A stretch of 55,000 nucleotides of DNA from an uncultured Bacteroidales bacterium (GTDB lineage Bacteria; Bacteroidota; Bacteroidia; Bacteroidales; UBA932): positions 1 to 55,000 of the forward strand of contig CAJUEK010000010.1 in the NCBI GenBank assembly GCA_910585445.1, written 5' to 3'. Below, one piece after another: positions 23,876-31,622 of this stretch. A program made the position numbers and the translations under genes. The notes below the pieces were generated by a model. The model was not told the DNA's origin and searched no databases. It worked only from the letters and a program-made list of their open reading frames with translations. Position 1 is the stretch's first letter, and each line of letters starts with the position of its first letter.

Positions 23876-24756
23876 TTAACGTGAGTTCGATGAATTATAA
23901 CTAAAAGAGTGCCAGCTGAATATTTCTTCTGGTTCAACCCGCTCAACGGCAATCATCGACATCTTTGGGAAGAATGAGTATGCAGCAAGACCGACCGTAA
24001 GGTTGACAGTAAAGCCAGTAACGGATCGGTGACGCGAATGTTCGATCTGGGCCATATTCTTAAGTTCGTCATTGATGGTCTCTATGATGGCCCTTTTGCG
24101 GAGAAGTATCTTGTCACCAAGTGTCATCATTTGCCCCTTCATATTGTTTCTCAGCACCGGCCAACTTCCCGAACAGCTGTTCAATAAAAGTCTTGTTCTT
24201 GAGAGGTTCGCGGTCATCAACATTGCCTGGAGTTACCATAAAACTCAACAATTCTCCCATCTCATTGCAGATCAGATGAAGTTTGAAGCCATAGAACCAT
24301 CCCATCGAACACCGCCCTCGCTGAACTGTACCTTTAAAGACCTTGTGCATATGAATACGCGGGTTCCTGCATACGCGAAGCAATGTGCTGTCTATGAAAC
24401 TGATTCCGGTGCATTTTCCCATACAGCATCTCTTCACAAAAAGTATGAATGGGACTACAAACAGTCCTTTCAAGCTCGGTAAATCGATTGAATGCGACTG
24501 TCTTCGGACATATATCAGTCATATATTCCTGAACTTCATTGATATAGAAATGCTCAAAACACTTATATCCACTCAGGTAGAACAAAATCATTATGGTTAT
24601 GATCTCCGCAGAGGACGTCTTCGGGTCGCGATGATACTTGCGTTTGGACTTGCTGAGATTAGGTGCAAGACCATTTGCCTTGATAAACCGGTCATAAAGT
24701 TTCCAAAAGTAATCGGCCATACAGAAAATTTCAGTAATTATGTATCTTGACATCAT
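23876..24756 (-). pseudogene. Decayed IS982-family transposase
   Basis: Three overlapping frames together spell an IS982-type transposase. The N-terminal part starts at MADYFWKLYDRF (ATG 24720). The reading shifts frame near 24465, where ELERT in one frame continues as VPFILFVKRC in the next. The middle holds GISFIDST and TPGNVDDRE, and the last part, after a second break near 24170, holds IIETINDELKN. The DDE residues are all readable but split over frames, and about 30 codons are missing between FGKL and NNMKG. The element is therefore dead unless helped in trans. I could not define its terminal repeats. Confidence 0.8.
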
Positions 24757-24827
24757 AGCAATGTATTTTGTTTATTTGGTTTGTAGTGACTATAAAATAT
24801 ATTGCTATTTTACGAATAATCAACGAT

Positions 24828-25099
24828 TTAATTTCGCCAAACTGACGTTATGGAGGTTTCTATCGATTGTCTCAAGGAATAAAAAGCGGCATCAAAGTAA
24901 CCTTGTTGAAACATTTGTATTGAATTGGCAACCATCTGACAAGCTTCATCAAAAAATCTGTCAGACTCTAAAGAATCCACAACCCCAACAGTAGCCATTA
25001 ATATGTTTTCAAGGTCAGATAAATACTCCTCTGAATCAAGAAGATGTATAGGTTTTACACACAACGAATATCTGAAAGCGACAATTCACCTGCATTCAT
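24828..25099 (-). pseudogene. Broken third gene of the AbiE operon, HEPN-like N-terminal fragment
   Basis: An ATG at 25099, 13 bases after the abiEii stop, begins MNAGELSLSDIR and hits a stop at a GTGTGT tract. Removing one GT restores CVKPIHLLDSEEYLSDLEN and a frame running to 24828. It contains QMFQQGYFDAAFYSLRQSIE, which resembles HEPN-type helical proteins. The frame then ends abruptly at SVWRN beside the decayed IS element, so the 3' part is probably lost. The family is not identified with certainty. Confidence 0.45.
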
Positions 25100-25112
25100 A
25101 GCCTTCGGTCAA

Positions 25113-26084
25113 TTACTGGCCTGTTGATATCAACTGTTTCGCAATCTTCCCAAAGCTCGTTGCTACTTCTTCTGCTCCTGGAATTTCCGAGAATGCAATT
25201 GCCGGTAACTCTTTCATATATGTGGTTTTCAAGTTTGCCCATAGAGAAGAGAAGTCTGAAAGCAATGGAGATTGCTCTAAGTCCATTGTATTCCATCCTT
25301 CAGGATTATCGAAAGTTGCTCTATCATGATCCAGCAATATCTTGAAATCCGATTTGAACTGATCAGAATATATGTAATTCTTACATTCCTCATCTTGCAG
25401 CAGATAATGCAGATCGTAGAAATGACGAATCTTAGCTGCGACATCATAGATACAATTCTCTGACAACGAGAACCGGATTAGAGAAACTAATTTTTCTGTC
25501 AATGTCTGCCTTTTATCAAGGACATTCAGTGCGAATGATTCCAGTCCGTATTCTGTTACCAGCGCCTCATTACCTGTCTGATGGAAGAATTGGGCGATAA
25601 AACATTCTATGCTTTTTGACACATACGGATAAGGGTTAGCGAAAGAGTTTATCTCCACTAACAACTGTCCGATATTTACAGTTTCCTTTATTGCTCTACC
25701 TAAGACGTTCGGATACGAATACATTGCCTTGTAATATCGAGAGCCTTTGCTAGTAACCCCTGGCACGAAAACTTCCTCAAGTCCTGATGTCATTTCCTTT
25801 GCTATCCTTTTAATCAGCATCTTCAACTGATTTCCCGTAAAGATATTGGCATCGGATATGGCGATATCAATATCTTCGGAAAAGCGGTTTCCAATCTTAT
25901 GAGCTTTAGACAAAGAGGTTCCACCTTTGAAGATTGCATTATCTGCATTAGGATTTTGCGCCATCAATTTGAGAGAACGGGTTATCCAATAATCCTTCTC
26001 AATATAGACCGGACGTATATCCAGATATTCCGATGCAGCCATAACCGCATCAGTAAAGAGTTTATTATTTTCGTGCAGGTTCAT
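25113..26084 (-). CDS. AbiEii-family nucleotidyltransferase toxin
   Basis: A 323-aa member of the AbiEii/MenT nucleotidyltransferase family, the toxin of type IV toxin-antitoxin systems that abort phage infection. Characteristic motifs are IFKGGTSLSK at about residues 51-60 and RFSEDIDIAI at 67-76, the G-S and DxD elements of the catalytic centre; related MenT toxins modify tRNA 3' ends. The KDYWITRSLK segment before the GGTSLS motif is also typical. It overlaps the antitoxin gene by 20 bases, showing a coupled operon. Confidence 0.88.
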   Translation of the reverse strand: MNLHENNKLFTDAVMAASEYLDIRPVYIEKDYWITRSLKLMAQNPNADNAIFKGGTSLSKAHKIGNRFSEDIDIAISDANIFTGNQLKMLIKRIAKEMTSGLEEVFVPGVTSKGSRYYKAMYSYPNVLGRAIKETVNIGQLLVEINSFANPYPYVSKSIECFIAQFFHQTGNEALVTEYGLESFALNVLDKRQTLTEKLVSLIRFSLSENCIYDVAAKIRHFYDLHYLLQDEECKNYIYSDQFKSDFKILLDHDRATFDNPEGWNTMDLEQSPLLSDFSSLWANLKTTYMKELPAIAFSEIPGAEEVATSFGKIAKQLISTGQ

Positions 26085-26808
26085 AAATTCTCCATTTTTG
26101 TTTGGTTGGTAAAACAGATTCCGAAATCGGTAGCTTATATTCTGTTACTCCATTGAGGGTATTCTTTATGGTAGCAAGGAGTTCACCATCGCAGCCCACA
26201 TCTTCCAGCATTGCTCCACATAATGCTCTAACATAGTTTGTATATTTCATAAGACACCTTATCAGAACTTCTTTTTGTTCATTATCAAGATCTCTGATTA
26301 TCTCTTTTAGTCTTAAGCATGCTTCGTCTGGCGTAGTAGCAGGTATCTCGCGGATAAATCTTATAGCATCCAATATCCTCAAAATCTCAACATTCTTTCT
26401 TGTGATATGATTTGGCTGTTTAATAAAGGAAATTGTATACTTCTCTCTTTTGACAGATCTGCGATACTGATTTGTGCCAATCTGAATATAAGATGATATT
26501 TGAGTTGTAAGCCCAAGGGCATTATAAGCAGAATATCCTGTTATATATCCTATCAGTTTACCATCTTTTTCAATGTAGTCTTTTGCAATCTGATATGCAG
26601 ATGGCTTAAGTTCACCAAACTGTGTTTTACGTGGTTTGTAGAATTTGCCCTTTGACAGTTTGGAGATTTCTCCTGACTTTGACATTCGATTTAAGGCTTT
26701 TACTACAGCTGTTTGACTCTCTAGTCCAAAGTCAAAATCAGATGCTGTAAAAACATAATCATCCGCAAAATTCAGGATTCTTTTACGTATTTCTTTAGCA
26801 ACATTCAT
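26065..26808 (-). CDS. AbiEi-type antitoxin (DUF6088), transcriptional regulator
   Basis: A 247-aa protein when started at the ATG at 26808; the open frame extends 22 codons upstream through the promoter and is not used. The N-terminal winged helix (about residues 5-65, VAKEIRKRILNFADDYVFTA, then ALNRMSKSGEISKLSKGKFY) fits the DUF6088/AbiEi DNA-binding domain. The middle part GKLIGYITGYSAYNALGLTT is typical of DUF6088. These proteins counter the toxin and repress their own operon through inverted repeats. A matching repeat lies at 26845-26872. Confidence 0.82.
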   Translation of the reverse strand: MNVAKEIRKRILNFADDYVFTASDFDFGLESQTAVVKALNRMSKSGEISKLSKGKFYKPRKTQFGELKPSAYQIAKDYIEKDGKLIGYITGYSAYNALGLTTQISSYIQIGTNQYRRSVKREKYTISFIKQPNHITRKNVEILRILDAIRFIREIPATTPDEACLRLKEIIRDLDNEQKEVLIRCLMKYTNYVRALCGAMLEDVGCDGELLATIKNTLNGVTEYKLPISESVLPTKQKWRIYEPARK

Positions 26809-26829
26809 AATGCATTTATATTCAGCAAA

Positions 26830-26872
26830 CAAATATAATAAAACGTCCCGTTTATTACGCAAAAAACGGGAC
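26830..26872 (-). promoter_or_regulatory. AbiE promoter with overlapping 9-bp inverted repeat operator
   Basis: TATATTTG on the minus strand (26837-26830) lies 22 bases upstream of the antitoxin ATG. GTCCCGTTT (26845-26853) and AAACGGGAC (26864-26872) form a perfect 9-bp inverted repeat across the expected -33 region; a TTTG (26863-26860) lies in its loop. This is where an autorepressor would block RNA polymerase. Confidence 0.6.
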
Positions 26873-26891
26873 AAACTTCACTTTTTATCAC

Positions 26892-27156
26892 TTAAGTCGG
26901 CAGGTCGACGCGGGCATCTCGCCTCTCTGGAGTGATGTTCTGCTCGAGGAGGTCGCTGACTCTCAGGTCCAGATATGGGAAGTCTGTGGATTTGGCTAGC
27001 CAGATGTGGTAGCCGTCAATATCAGGGAAGGCTACGATTTTGCTTGATTTTAGGGCTGCGAGGCGTTGGTTGAATGCGATTTGCCTCCGGTGGCTAGCCA
27101 GAAACATTCATGCATGAGGGCGGCGCAGATGATAACGGTCTTTTCTGAAATCCCGC
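26892..27156 (-). pseudogene. Fragment of a DUF6371/toprim-like mobile-element protein
   Basis: Two frames together give ISEKTVIICAALMHE and CFWLATGGKS, then LAALKSSKIVAFPDIDGYHI and YLDLRVSDLLE. The WLATGGKS and FPDxDGYxxW pattern is that of DUF6371 proteins carried by Bacteroidota mobilizable and conjugative elements. A frameshift near 27085 separates the two parts and the N-terminal half is missing. It marks this end of the island as mobile-element debris. Confidence 0.5.
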
Positions 27157-27162
27157 TGCACC

Positions 27163-27206
27163 CCTTTTCTGTAATCTGCTTATTTTGAGCATATTACAGA
27201 AAAAGG
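27163..27206. repeat. 44-bp imperfect palindrome next to the tRNA-Lys terminator
   Basis: CCTTTTCTGTAAT (27163-27175) and ATTACAGAAAAAGG (27193-27206) pair almost fully, with an inner TGCTTA/TGAGCA stem. It begins inside the U-tract of the tRNA-Lys terminator and lies at the junction with the decayed island gene. Confidence 0.55.
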
Positions 27207-27229
27207 CAGTTCAGAAATGAACTGCCTTT
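27202..27229 (-). terminator. Terminator of the tRNA-Lys operon
   Basis: AAAGGCAGTTCA and TGAACTGCCTTT form a perfect 12-bp stem. Read on the minus strand it is followed by TTTTTCTG, immediately after the second tRNA. The four-base loop is GAAA on the plus strand. Confidence 0.85.
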
Positions 27230-27231
27230 CG

Positions 27232-27304
27232 TGCTCCCCCAGGGGCTCGAACCCTGGACCCCAACATTAAGAGTGTCGTGCTCTACCAACTGAGCTAGGG
27301 AAGC
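27232..27304 (-). tRNA. tRNA-Lys (anticodon CTT)
   Basis: A 73-base cloverleaf: acceptor GCTTCCC/GGGGAGC, D-arm GCTCAGTTGGTAGAGC, anticodon loop CTCTTAA giving CTT, T-arm with GGTTCGAGCC. The discriminator base is A and CCA is not encoded. It is the second of two tandem tRNA-Lys genes. Confidence 0.93.
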
Positions 27305-27322
27305 AATAATTTTAAGAACTTG

Positions 27323-27395
27323 TGATCCGTTTGGGGCTCGAACCCAAGACCCCAACATTAAAAGTGTTGTGCTCTACCAACTGAGCTAACGAATC
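27323..27395 (-). tRNA. tRNA-Lys (anticodon TTT)
   Basis: A 73-base cloverleaf: acceptor GATTCGT/ACGGATC, the same D-arm as its neighbour, anticodon loop CTTTTAA giving TTT, T-arm GGTTCGAGCC, no encoded CCA. It is the first gene of the pair, 18 bases upstream of tRNA-Lys(CTT). Confidence 0.93.
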
Positions 27396-27449
27396 AATCC
27401 GTATCCGTTTCGTCGGTGTCTCAAGTGAGTTCCTTTCGAATTGGGATTG

Positions 27450-27480
27450 CAAAGGTAGCGTTTAATTTTGAACTTGCAAA
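27450..27480 (-). promoter_or_regulatory. tRNA-Lys operon promoter
   Basis: On the minus strand TTTG (27480-27477), 19 bases, TACCTTTG (27457-27450): a full consensus match. The predicted start is about 48 bases before the first tRNA. Confidence 0.7.
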
Positions 27481-27514
27481 CTTTTTCGCAACTTTTTTTC
27501 AAAAAAATGCATTT

Positions 27515-28597
27515 TTATGCGATTTTGTCCAAATTCTCCAATTCCCGGATAAAAATATCCTGAGCAGAACGGGCCCAATCCCTGAATCCAGGGTCCGCTT
27601 TGAATCCATCCGCAAAATCAAGAAGGAGACTAAGGTCAAACTTATCGCAGCTCACGCCAGCACCAGACCTTGAAGCATCGAATGCATTGATATCCTGCTC
27701 AATATGCGAGGGAACCATCAGAATAGGCTTGCCCATCCAAATTGCCTCGCACACAGACTCAAACCCGGCCGTACTGGCATAGGCCTGGCAGCCGGCCATC
27801 TGTTTCAGGAACTCATGGTCATCAATAAGATAAAAACTGAGAGTCTCGTCAACCTTCATCACCTTTCCGGCCTCCCAATTGTCCCAAAAGAACCGCAGCT
27901 CCACTTCCGGATGCTCACGATGCCACTCCAGCACATCCTTAGAAAACCCCTTGTTCAGCATATAGCCATGCACATAGTCCCCCTCCGTAACCTCCATATC
28001 CATCACCTCACGCCTCAAAAGAGGAGGCACGACCGCTATCCCGTGAGCGTAATCAGCATCCATCTTCCTGAAAGAAAGAGCGAGACATTTCACAGCTCCG
28101 GCACAAGTAAGCTTCGTAAAAAAATTAAGCGCCCTGCTTCCCGGATATTTCTTATACGGCATCCCGAAATCACTATGGCGGAAAAGATACTGGTGCCCGA
28201 TACAGACGACAGGAACGTCAATCCTGCAGAACATATAGGTCAATCCGGTCATCAATTCATAGAAATTCACGACAGCATCAGCACCGCTGGAACGTATCGT
28301 ATCACGTATCAAGCGTATGGACGGAATATACTTGTGCAGACTGACGGCATTCACGGCAACAGTCTTCAACATACTCGGACGCCTGTTTGAAGCAGACGGC
28401 AGAAAATTCATGCTTTCGAACTGCGTCACCGGCGCATGCACTTCCCGTCCGAAAAAATCCGGAAGCTTGCGGCCCGGGCTTTTCCCGACCATAATCCCGA
28501 CGACTTCATGACCGCGGGAAATCAACAATTTCTCAAGCGTAATCGCCTGAGTAAGGTGTCCCCTGCCCTCACCCTGAACTATAAAAAGATATTTCAT
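27515..28597 (-). CDS. MurG/family 28-like glycosyltransferase
   Basis: A 360-aa GT-B-fold glycosyltransferase. The N-terminus MKYLFIVQGEGRGHLTQA has the Gly-rich loop and His typical of the UDP-sugar glycosyltransferase group. The C-terminal half has YASTAGFESVCEAIWMGKP, the donor-binding EA(I/L)xxGKP motif, then MVPSHIEQDINA. It starts shortly after the stop of the LpxH-like gene on the same strand, so it probably acts on a lipid or envelope glycan. The ATG at 28603 is an alternative start two codons earlier. Confidence 0.8.
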   Translation of the reverse strand: MKYLFIVQGEGRGHLTQAITLEKLLISRGHEVVGIMVGKSPGRKLPDFFGREVHAPVTQFESMNFLPSASNRRPSMLKTVAVNAVSLHKYIPSIRLIRDTIRSSGADAVVNFYELMTGLTYMFCRIDVPVVCIGHQYLFRHSDFGMPYKKYPGSRALNFFTKLTCAGAVKCLALSFRKMDADYAHGIAVVPPLLRREVMDMEVTEGDYVHGYMLNKGFSKDVLEWHREHPEVELRFFWDNWEAGKVMKVDETLSFYLIDDHEFLKQMAGCQAYASTAGFESVCEAIWMGKPILMVPSHIEQDINAFDASRSGAGVSCDKFDLSLLLDFADGFKADPGFRDWARSAQDIFIRELENLDKIA

Positions 28598-28609
28598 GAC
28601 CATTTGATT

Positions 28610-29425
28610 TTAATGCTCCGGAGCAACATCCTGCACTTTAAAGGCAGGCACATCATCATGTATCGCTCCGAAAGGAAACACATCCTTATAATAAACTATT
28701 CTCCAATTTCCGTCATAATCCTCAACAAGAGCAGAAAGCGTCTCGACCCAATCTCCAGAATTGAGATACCTCACCCCGTCAATCACACGATCCTCCGGAC
28801 GGTGTATATGCCCGCATATCACACCTTGGCAGCCTTTTGTCCTCGCCATATCGGTAAGCATCCGGTCAAAGTCCGAAGCATTGGAAACAGCCTTCTTCAC
28901 TTTGTTCTTTATTTCACGGGAAAAAGAATAGTACGGCTTTCCCCTGAAGGACTGCCAGCGGTTATAGAGGACATTTACCTTAAGAAGGAAATTGTACGCG
29001 ATGTCCCCGAGCTTGGCGACCCAGCGCATATTTGACGTAATGCTGTCAAACACATCCCCGTGAGTCACAAAGAAATTCCTGCCCCCGCTCTCTATGATGA
29101 CATCCTTCTGTATCTCAAGATTTCCCATGCTCATGGGAATGATTCTGTCAAGAAAGTCATCATGATTACCGCGCAAAACCGTAACCATCGTCCCCTGGCG
29201 CTCAATCATCTTCAATATTATCCTGAAAAACCGGGACTGCTCGTATCCCCACATGGCATTTCCGTTCCTTTTCAGCTGCCATCCGTCAATTATATCCCCA
29301 TTGAGAATAAGCCTGTCGCAATCGAAGCTGCTTATAAAGTCACATACTTCCCTGGTCTTGGAGAATCCGGTGCCCATATGAATGTCCGAAAGGACTATGC
29401 TTCTGTATCTTGTCCTGTTTTCCAT
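28610..29425 (-). CDS. LpxH-like metallophosphoesterase
   Basis: A 271-aa calcineurin-like phosphoesterase with all metal-binding motifs: SDIHMG (DxH), NGDIIDGW (GD), RGNHDDFL, VTHGD and GHIHRPED. The sequence pattern matches UDP-2,3-diacylglucosamine pyrophosphatase relatives that act on membrane lipid headgroups at the cytoplasmic face. It is cotranscribed with a glycosyltransferase (gap about a dozen bases), a pair that suggests a glycolipid pathway. Whether it hydrolyses the lipid A precursor itself cannot be told from sequence. Confidence 0.82.
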   Translation of the reverse strand: MENRTRYRSIVLSDIHMGTGFSKTREVCDFISSFDCDRLILNGDIIDGWQLKRNGNAMWGYEQSRFFRIILKMIERQGTMVTVLRGNHDDFLDRIIPMSMGNLEIQKDVIIESGGRNFFVTHGDVFDSITSNMRWVAKLGDIAYNFLLKVNVLYNRWQSFRGKPYYSFSREIKNKVKKAVSNASDFDRMLTDMARTKGCQGVICGHIHRPEDRVIDGVRYLNSGDWVETLSALVEDYDGNWRIVYYKDVFPFGAIHDDVPAFKVQDVAPEH

Positions 29426-29497
29426 ACCGAAAAAATCACATCCTGCCGGGTCCGGGATTTCAGCCAGCTGCTTCCGGCAGGAATGTAAAGGTAACCA

Positions 29498-30112
29498 TTA
29501 AAACGCTATTCCAAGCTTGAAGCCCAAATTGTTCAGCCCGTTTATTCCGAAATCATCGTTCCTATTGGTGGCATAGCTATAATAAGCCGCGAGCTGGAAG
29601 CCTACATCAGCCTTCCGGAAAGGAAATATGGACACTCCTATTTCAGGAGACACATAGAATCCCCAATTGTCCTGCCTGTTCACGAAAGTGGACATATAGG
29701 TGCTCTGCATAGAATACTCGGCTCCGAGCTTGGCCTCAACATAAGGCTGGCATATCTTTCTCGAGAAGCGGTATCTGAGCGTCGCTCCGAAAGGAACCTG
29801 ATAAATGGACCTGTCAAGGTCAGTGGTAAGGGCTGCGCCTCCGTCAAAAACGTAAGTTTCCTTCGGGATATACTCATTATTGGTACCGAAGCCGGCAAAT
29901 CCTCCTACCGCAAGCATCGGACTGACATAATATCCTCCCTCAACATATGCGCCATATCCCTGCGCACTCTTAACGTAGCTGTTGGCAATCGTACCGTTGA
30001 ACTGCCAGCCCCCGTTTATGTAGTACCTCTTGCCCATCTGGGCATCTGCCTCAGCGGCGAAAACCATCATAGCCGCCGATGCCATAAGCATATATAATAT
30101 CTTTTTCATCAT
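29498..30112 (-). CDS. Outer-membrane beta-barrel protein
   Basis: A 204-aa secreted protein with a signal peptide ending near EADAQ and a body of alternating strands ending in GLNNLGFKLGIAF, a C-terminal aromatic residue as usual for outer-membrane barrels. Size and pattern fit an eight-stranded OmpW/OmpA-type barrel. It lies 17 bases downstream of a DUF4136 lipoprotein on the same strand. Two adjacent ATGs (30112 and 30109) are possible; the frame upstream of them runs into the previous gene. Confidence 0.72.
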   Translation of the reverse strand: MMKKILYMLMASAAMMVFAAEADAQMGKRYYINGGWQFNGTIANSYVKSAQGYGAYVEGGYYVSPMLAVGGFAGFGTNNEYIPKETYVFDGGAALTTDLDRSIYQVPFGATLRYRFSRKICQPYVEAKLGAEYSMQSTYMSTFVNRQDNWGFYVSPEIGVSIFPFRKADVGFQLAAYYSYATNRNDDFGINGLNNLGFKLGIAF

Positions 30113-30129
30113 GTCAAAATTTAATATTG

Positions 30130-30774
30130 TCATTTATCCTCAGGATGCACGAGGTAAGGCGACTGCACGAAAGCCTGGTCAATGGCCCCCATCATACGTG
30201 CGAGGTCACGCGAGGCACTTGCCCCGGCATATCCTCCAAGATATGATGACCATACAATCACAAGAGGCTTGTCAGCACCCTTTTCCGCGGTCAAGTCCAC
30301 CATTTCCGCCACAAGGGCATTGGTTGACTGCACATAAGTCACAGGACGCGGGTAATAGTATCCGTACCAGTCGCCCCAGTAGCCCGGATGCCAGTACCCC
30401 GGATAGTCGAGCCACCAGTAAGGGTGGTCATAATACTGCACATAACGCTCAGTCTTGATTATATATGTCACCTGGATTCCGAGATCCGCGCTCTTGGCGT
30501 CAGGAGTATATGTATATCCGAGACTCTCCATGTTGGAGCGGTATCTGCGCACAAGGGCAAGCGCATTCTCCGACTTTGAATACTCCGCCTTGTCAGAACG
30601 TCCGATGACCAGAAGGCTGTCAGCAATGCTGAATGTCTTGAACTTGGTGAAATCCACGTCCTTTCCCGGAGCCGTATATACAAGATATTCTCCGTCACGG
30701 TCTTGAGGATAAGGCACCTTATGGCATGACACAGCCAAAAGCGCCAATGCTGAAATAATGATGATTCTTTTCAT
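30130..30774 (-). CDS. DUF4136 lipoprotein
   Basis: A 214-aa lipoprotein (signal ALLAVSC, Cys17) of the DUF4136 family. The family pattern is visible as DFTKFKTFSIAD near residues 41-52, YTPDAKSADLGIQVTYI, and a Tyr/Trp/Gly-rich stretch (YWWLDYPGYWHPGYWGDWYG) before LVAEMVDL. DUF4136 proteins are envelope lipoproteins of unknown role in Bacteroidota and other Gram-negatives. It is grouped with a DUF4251 protein upstream and an outer-membrane barrel downstream. Confidence 0.85.
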   Translation of the reverse strand: MKRIIIISALALLAVSCHKVPYPQDRDGEYLVYTAPGKDVDFTKFKTFSIADSLLVIGRSDKAEYSKSENALALVRRYRSNMESLGYTYTPDAKSADLGIQVTYIIKTERYVQYYDHPYWWLDYPGYWHPGYWGDWYGYYYPRPVTYVQSTNALVAEMVDLTAEKGADKPLVIVWSSYLGGYAGASASRDLARMMGAIDQAFVQSPYLVHPEDK

Positions 30775-30801
30775 GTCTTTATCTGTTTTTATTCGTTGCC
30801 A

Positions 30802-31491
30802 CTACAATGACCTTCCCTTGATTACGGTAGAGTTCTCATAAGGTATGATTTCACCGGACATCCATACCGTATTCGAATTGAAGTTCGGATACACGGTGGC
30901 CGTAGCCTCATTACTTCCCGGGAACATGTATATCTCCACCTGGGCGTTGATTCCGATTCCGGACACATTCATGGATATAGTAGTGCGTCCTTTCTTGTCA
31001 GTCTTGACCTTCATTCCGGAAATCATGCCGTCCACAGTAACGCCTCCGACTCCGTTGGGACCGGCAGCAAAATCACTCGGTGAAATCTGCACCACAGCCC
31101 TCTTGCCTTTGACGGCAATGAAATTCGTATTTGAATTCACGAATGCTGTCGCTCCGTTCTTGAAAGAGACATTGTCCGCCTCAAGCACAAAATCCATATT
31201 CTGCACAGCAGCTGAAGCCTGCACTGAAGCAATGGAATCCACAAGCGACTCTATCTCCCTGTCTGAATTTGAACGCGAACGGAATTCCGCCATGTCCTTT
31301 TTCCAGGCCTCCATGGCCTCTTTCCTTTTATCGGAACGTCCCTTTTCCTGGGCATAGGCGTCATTCGCCGCAACACCGGCCGCCAAAGTCACGAACAGCA
31401 GAAAGAGTCTTCCGATTTTCCCTAAAATTTCCTTTTTATCCGGATGCGCCGCGACACCGGCCGGCCGGACACCACTGATAACTTTTTTCAT
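30802..31491 (-). CDS. DUF4251 secreted protein
   Basis: A 229-aa protein of the DUF4251 family. A hydrophobic segment (IGRLFLLFVTLAAGVAANDAYA) after a charged N-terminal 25 residues acts as signal peptide or anchor. The mature part has the DUF4251 pattern: FVLEADNVSFKNG, then FVNSNTNFIAVKGKRAVVQI and the GVGGVTVDG loop. These are probably periplasmic or outer-membrane-associated; function unknown. The long basic N-terminal extension is unusual and the true start could be further inside. Confidence 0.82.
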   Translation of the reverse strand: MKKVISGVRPAGVAAHPDKKEILGKIGRLFLLFVTLAAGVAANDAYAQEKGRSDKRKEAMEAWKKDMAEFRSRSNSDREIESLVDSIASVQASAAVQNMDFVLEADNVSFKNGATAFVNSNTNFIAVKGKRAVVQISPSDFAAGPNGVGGVTVDGMISGMKVKTDKKGRTTISMNVSGIGINAQVEIYMFPGSNEATATVYPNFNSNTVWMSGEIIPYENSTVIKGRSL

Positions 31492-31507
31492 ATCTACACT
31501 AATTAAC

Positions 31508-31515
31508 TATATTTG
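31508..31515 (+). promoter_or_regulatory. -7 element upstream of the hydrolase gene
   Basis: TATATTTG on the plus strand, 107 bases before the hydrolase ATG; the leader would be about 100 bases. Confidence 0.35.
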
Positions 31516-31622
31516 TCCCCTGGCAACAGTACGGAAAATCCCACACCACAAGCCAGGTTTCTGTTCCAGGCACGACATAGGCAAACCTCGGGCCACAGCA
31601 CATACAAAACGCAGACACAAGC

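Noticed and set aside
24385..24750. 121-aa open frame on the plus strand
   Set aside because: Antisense to the decayed transposase; no independent support.
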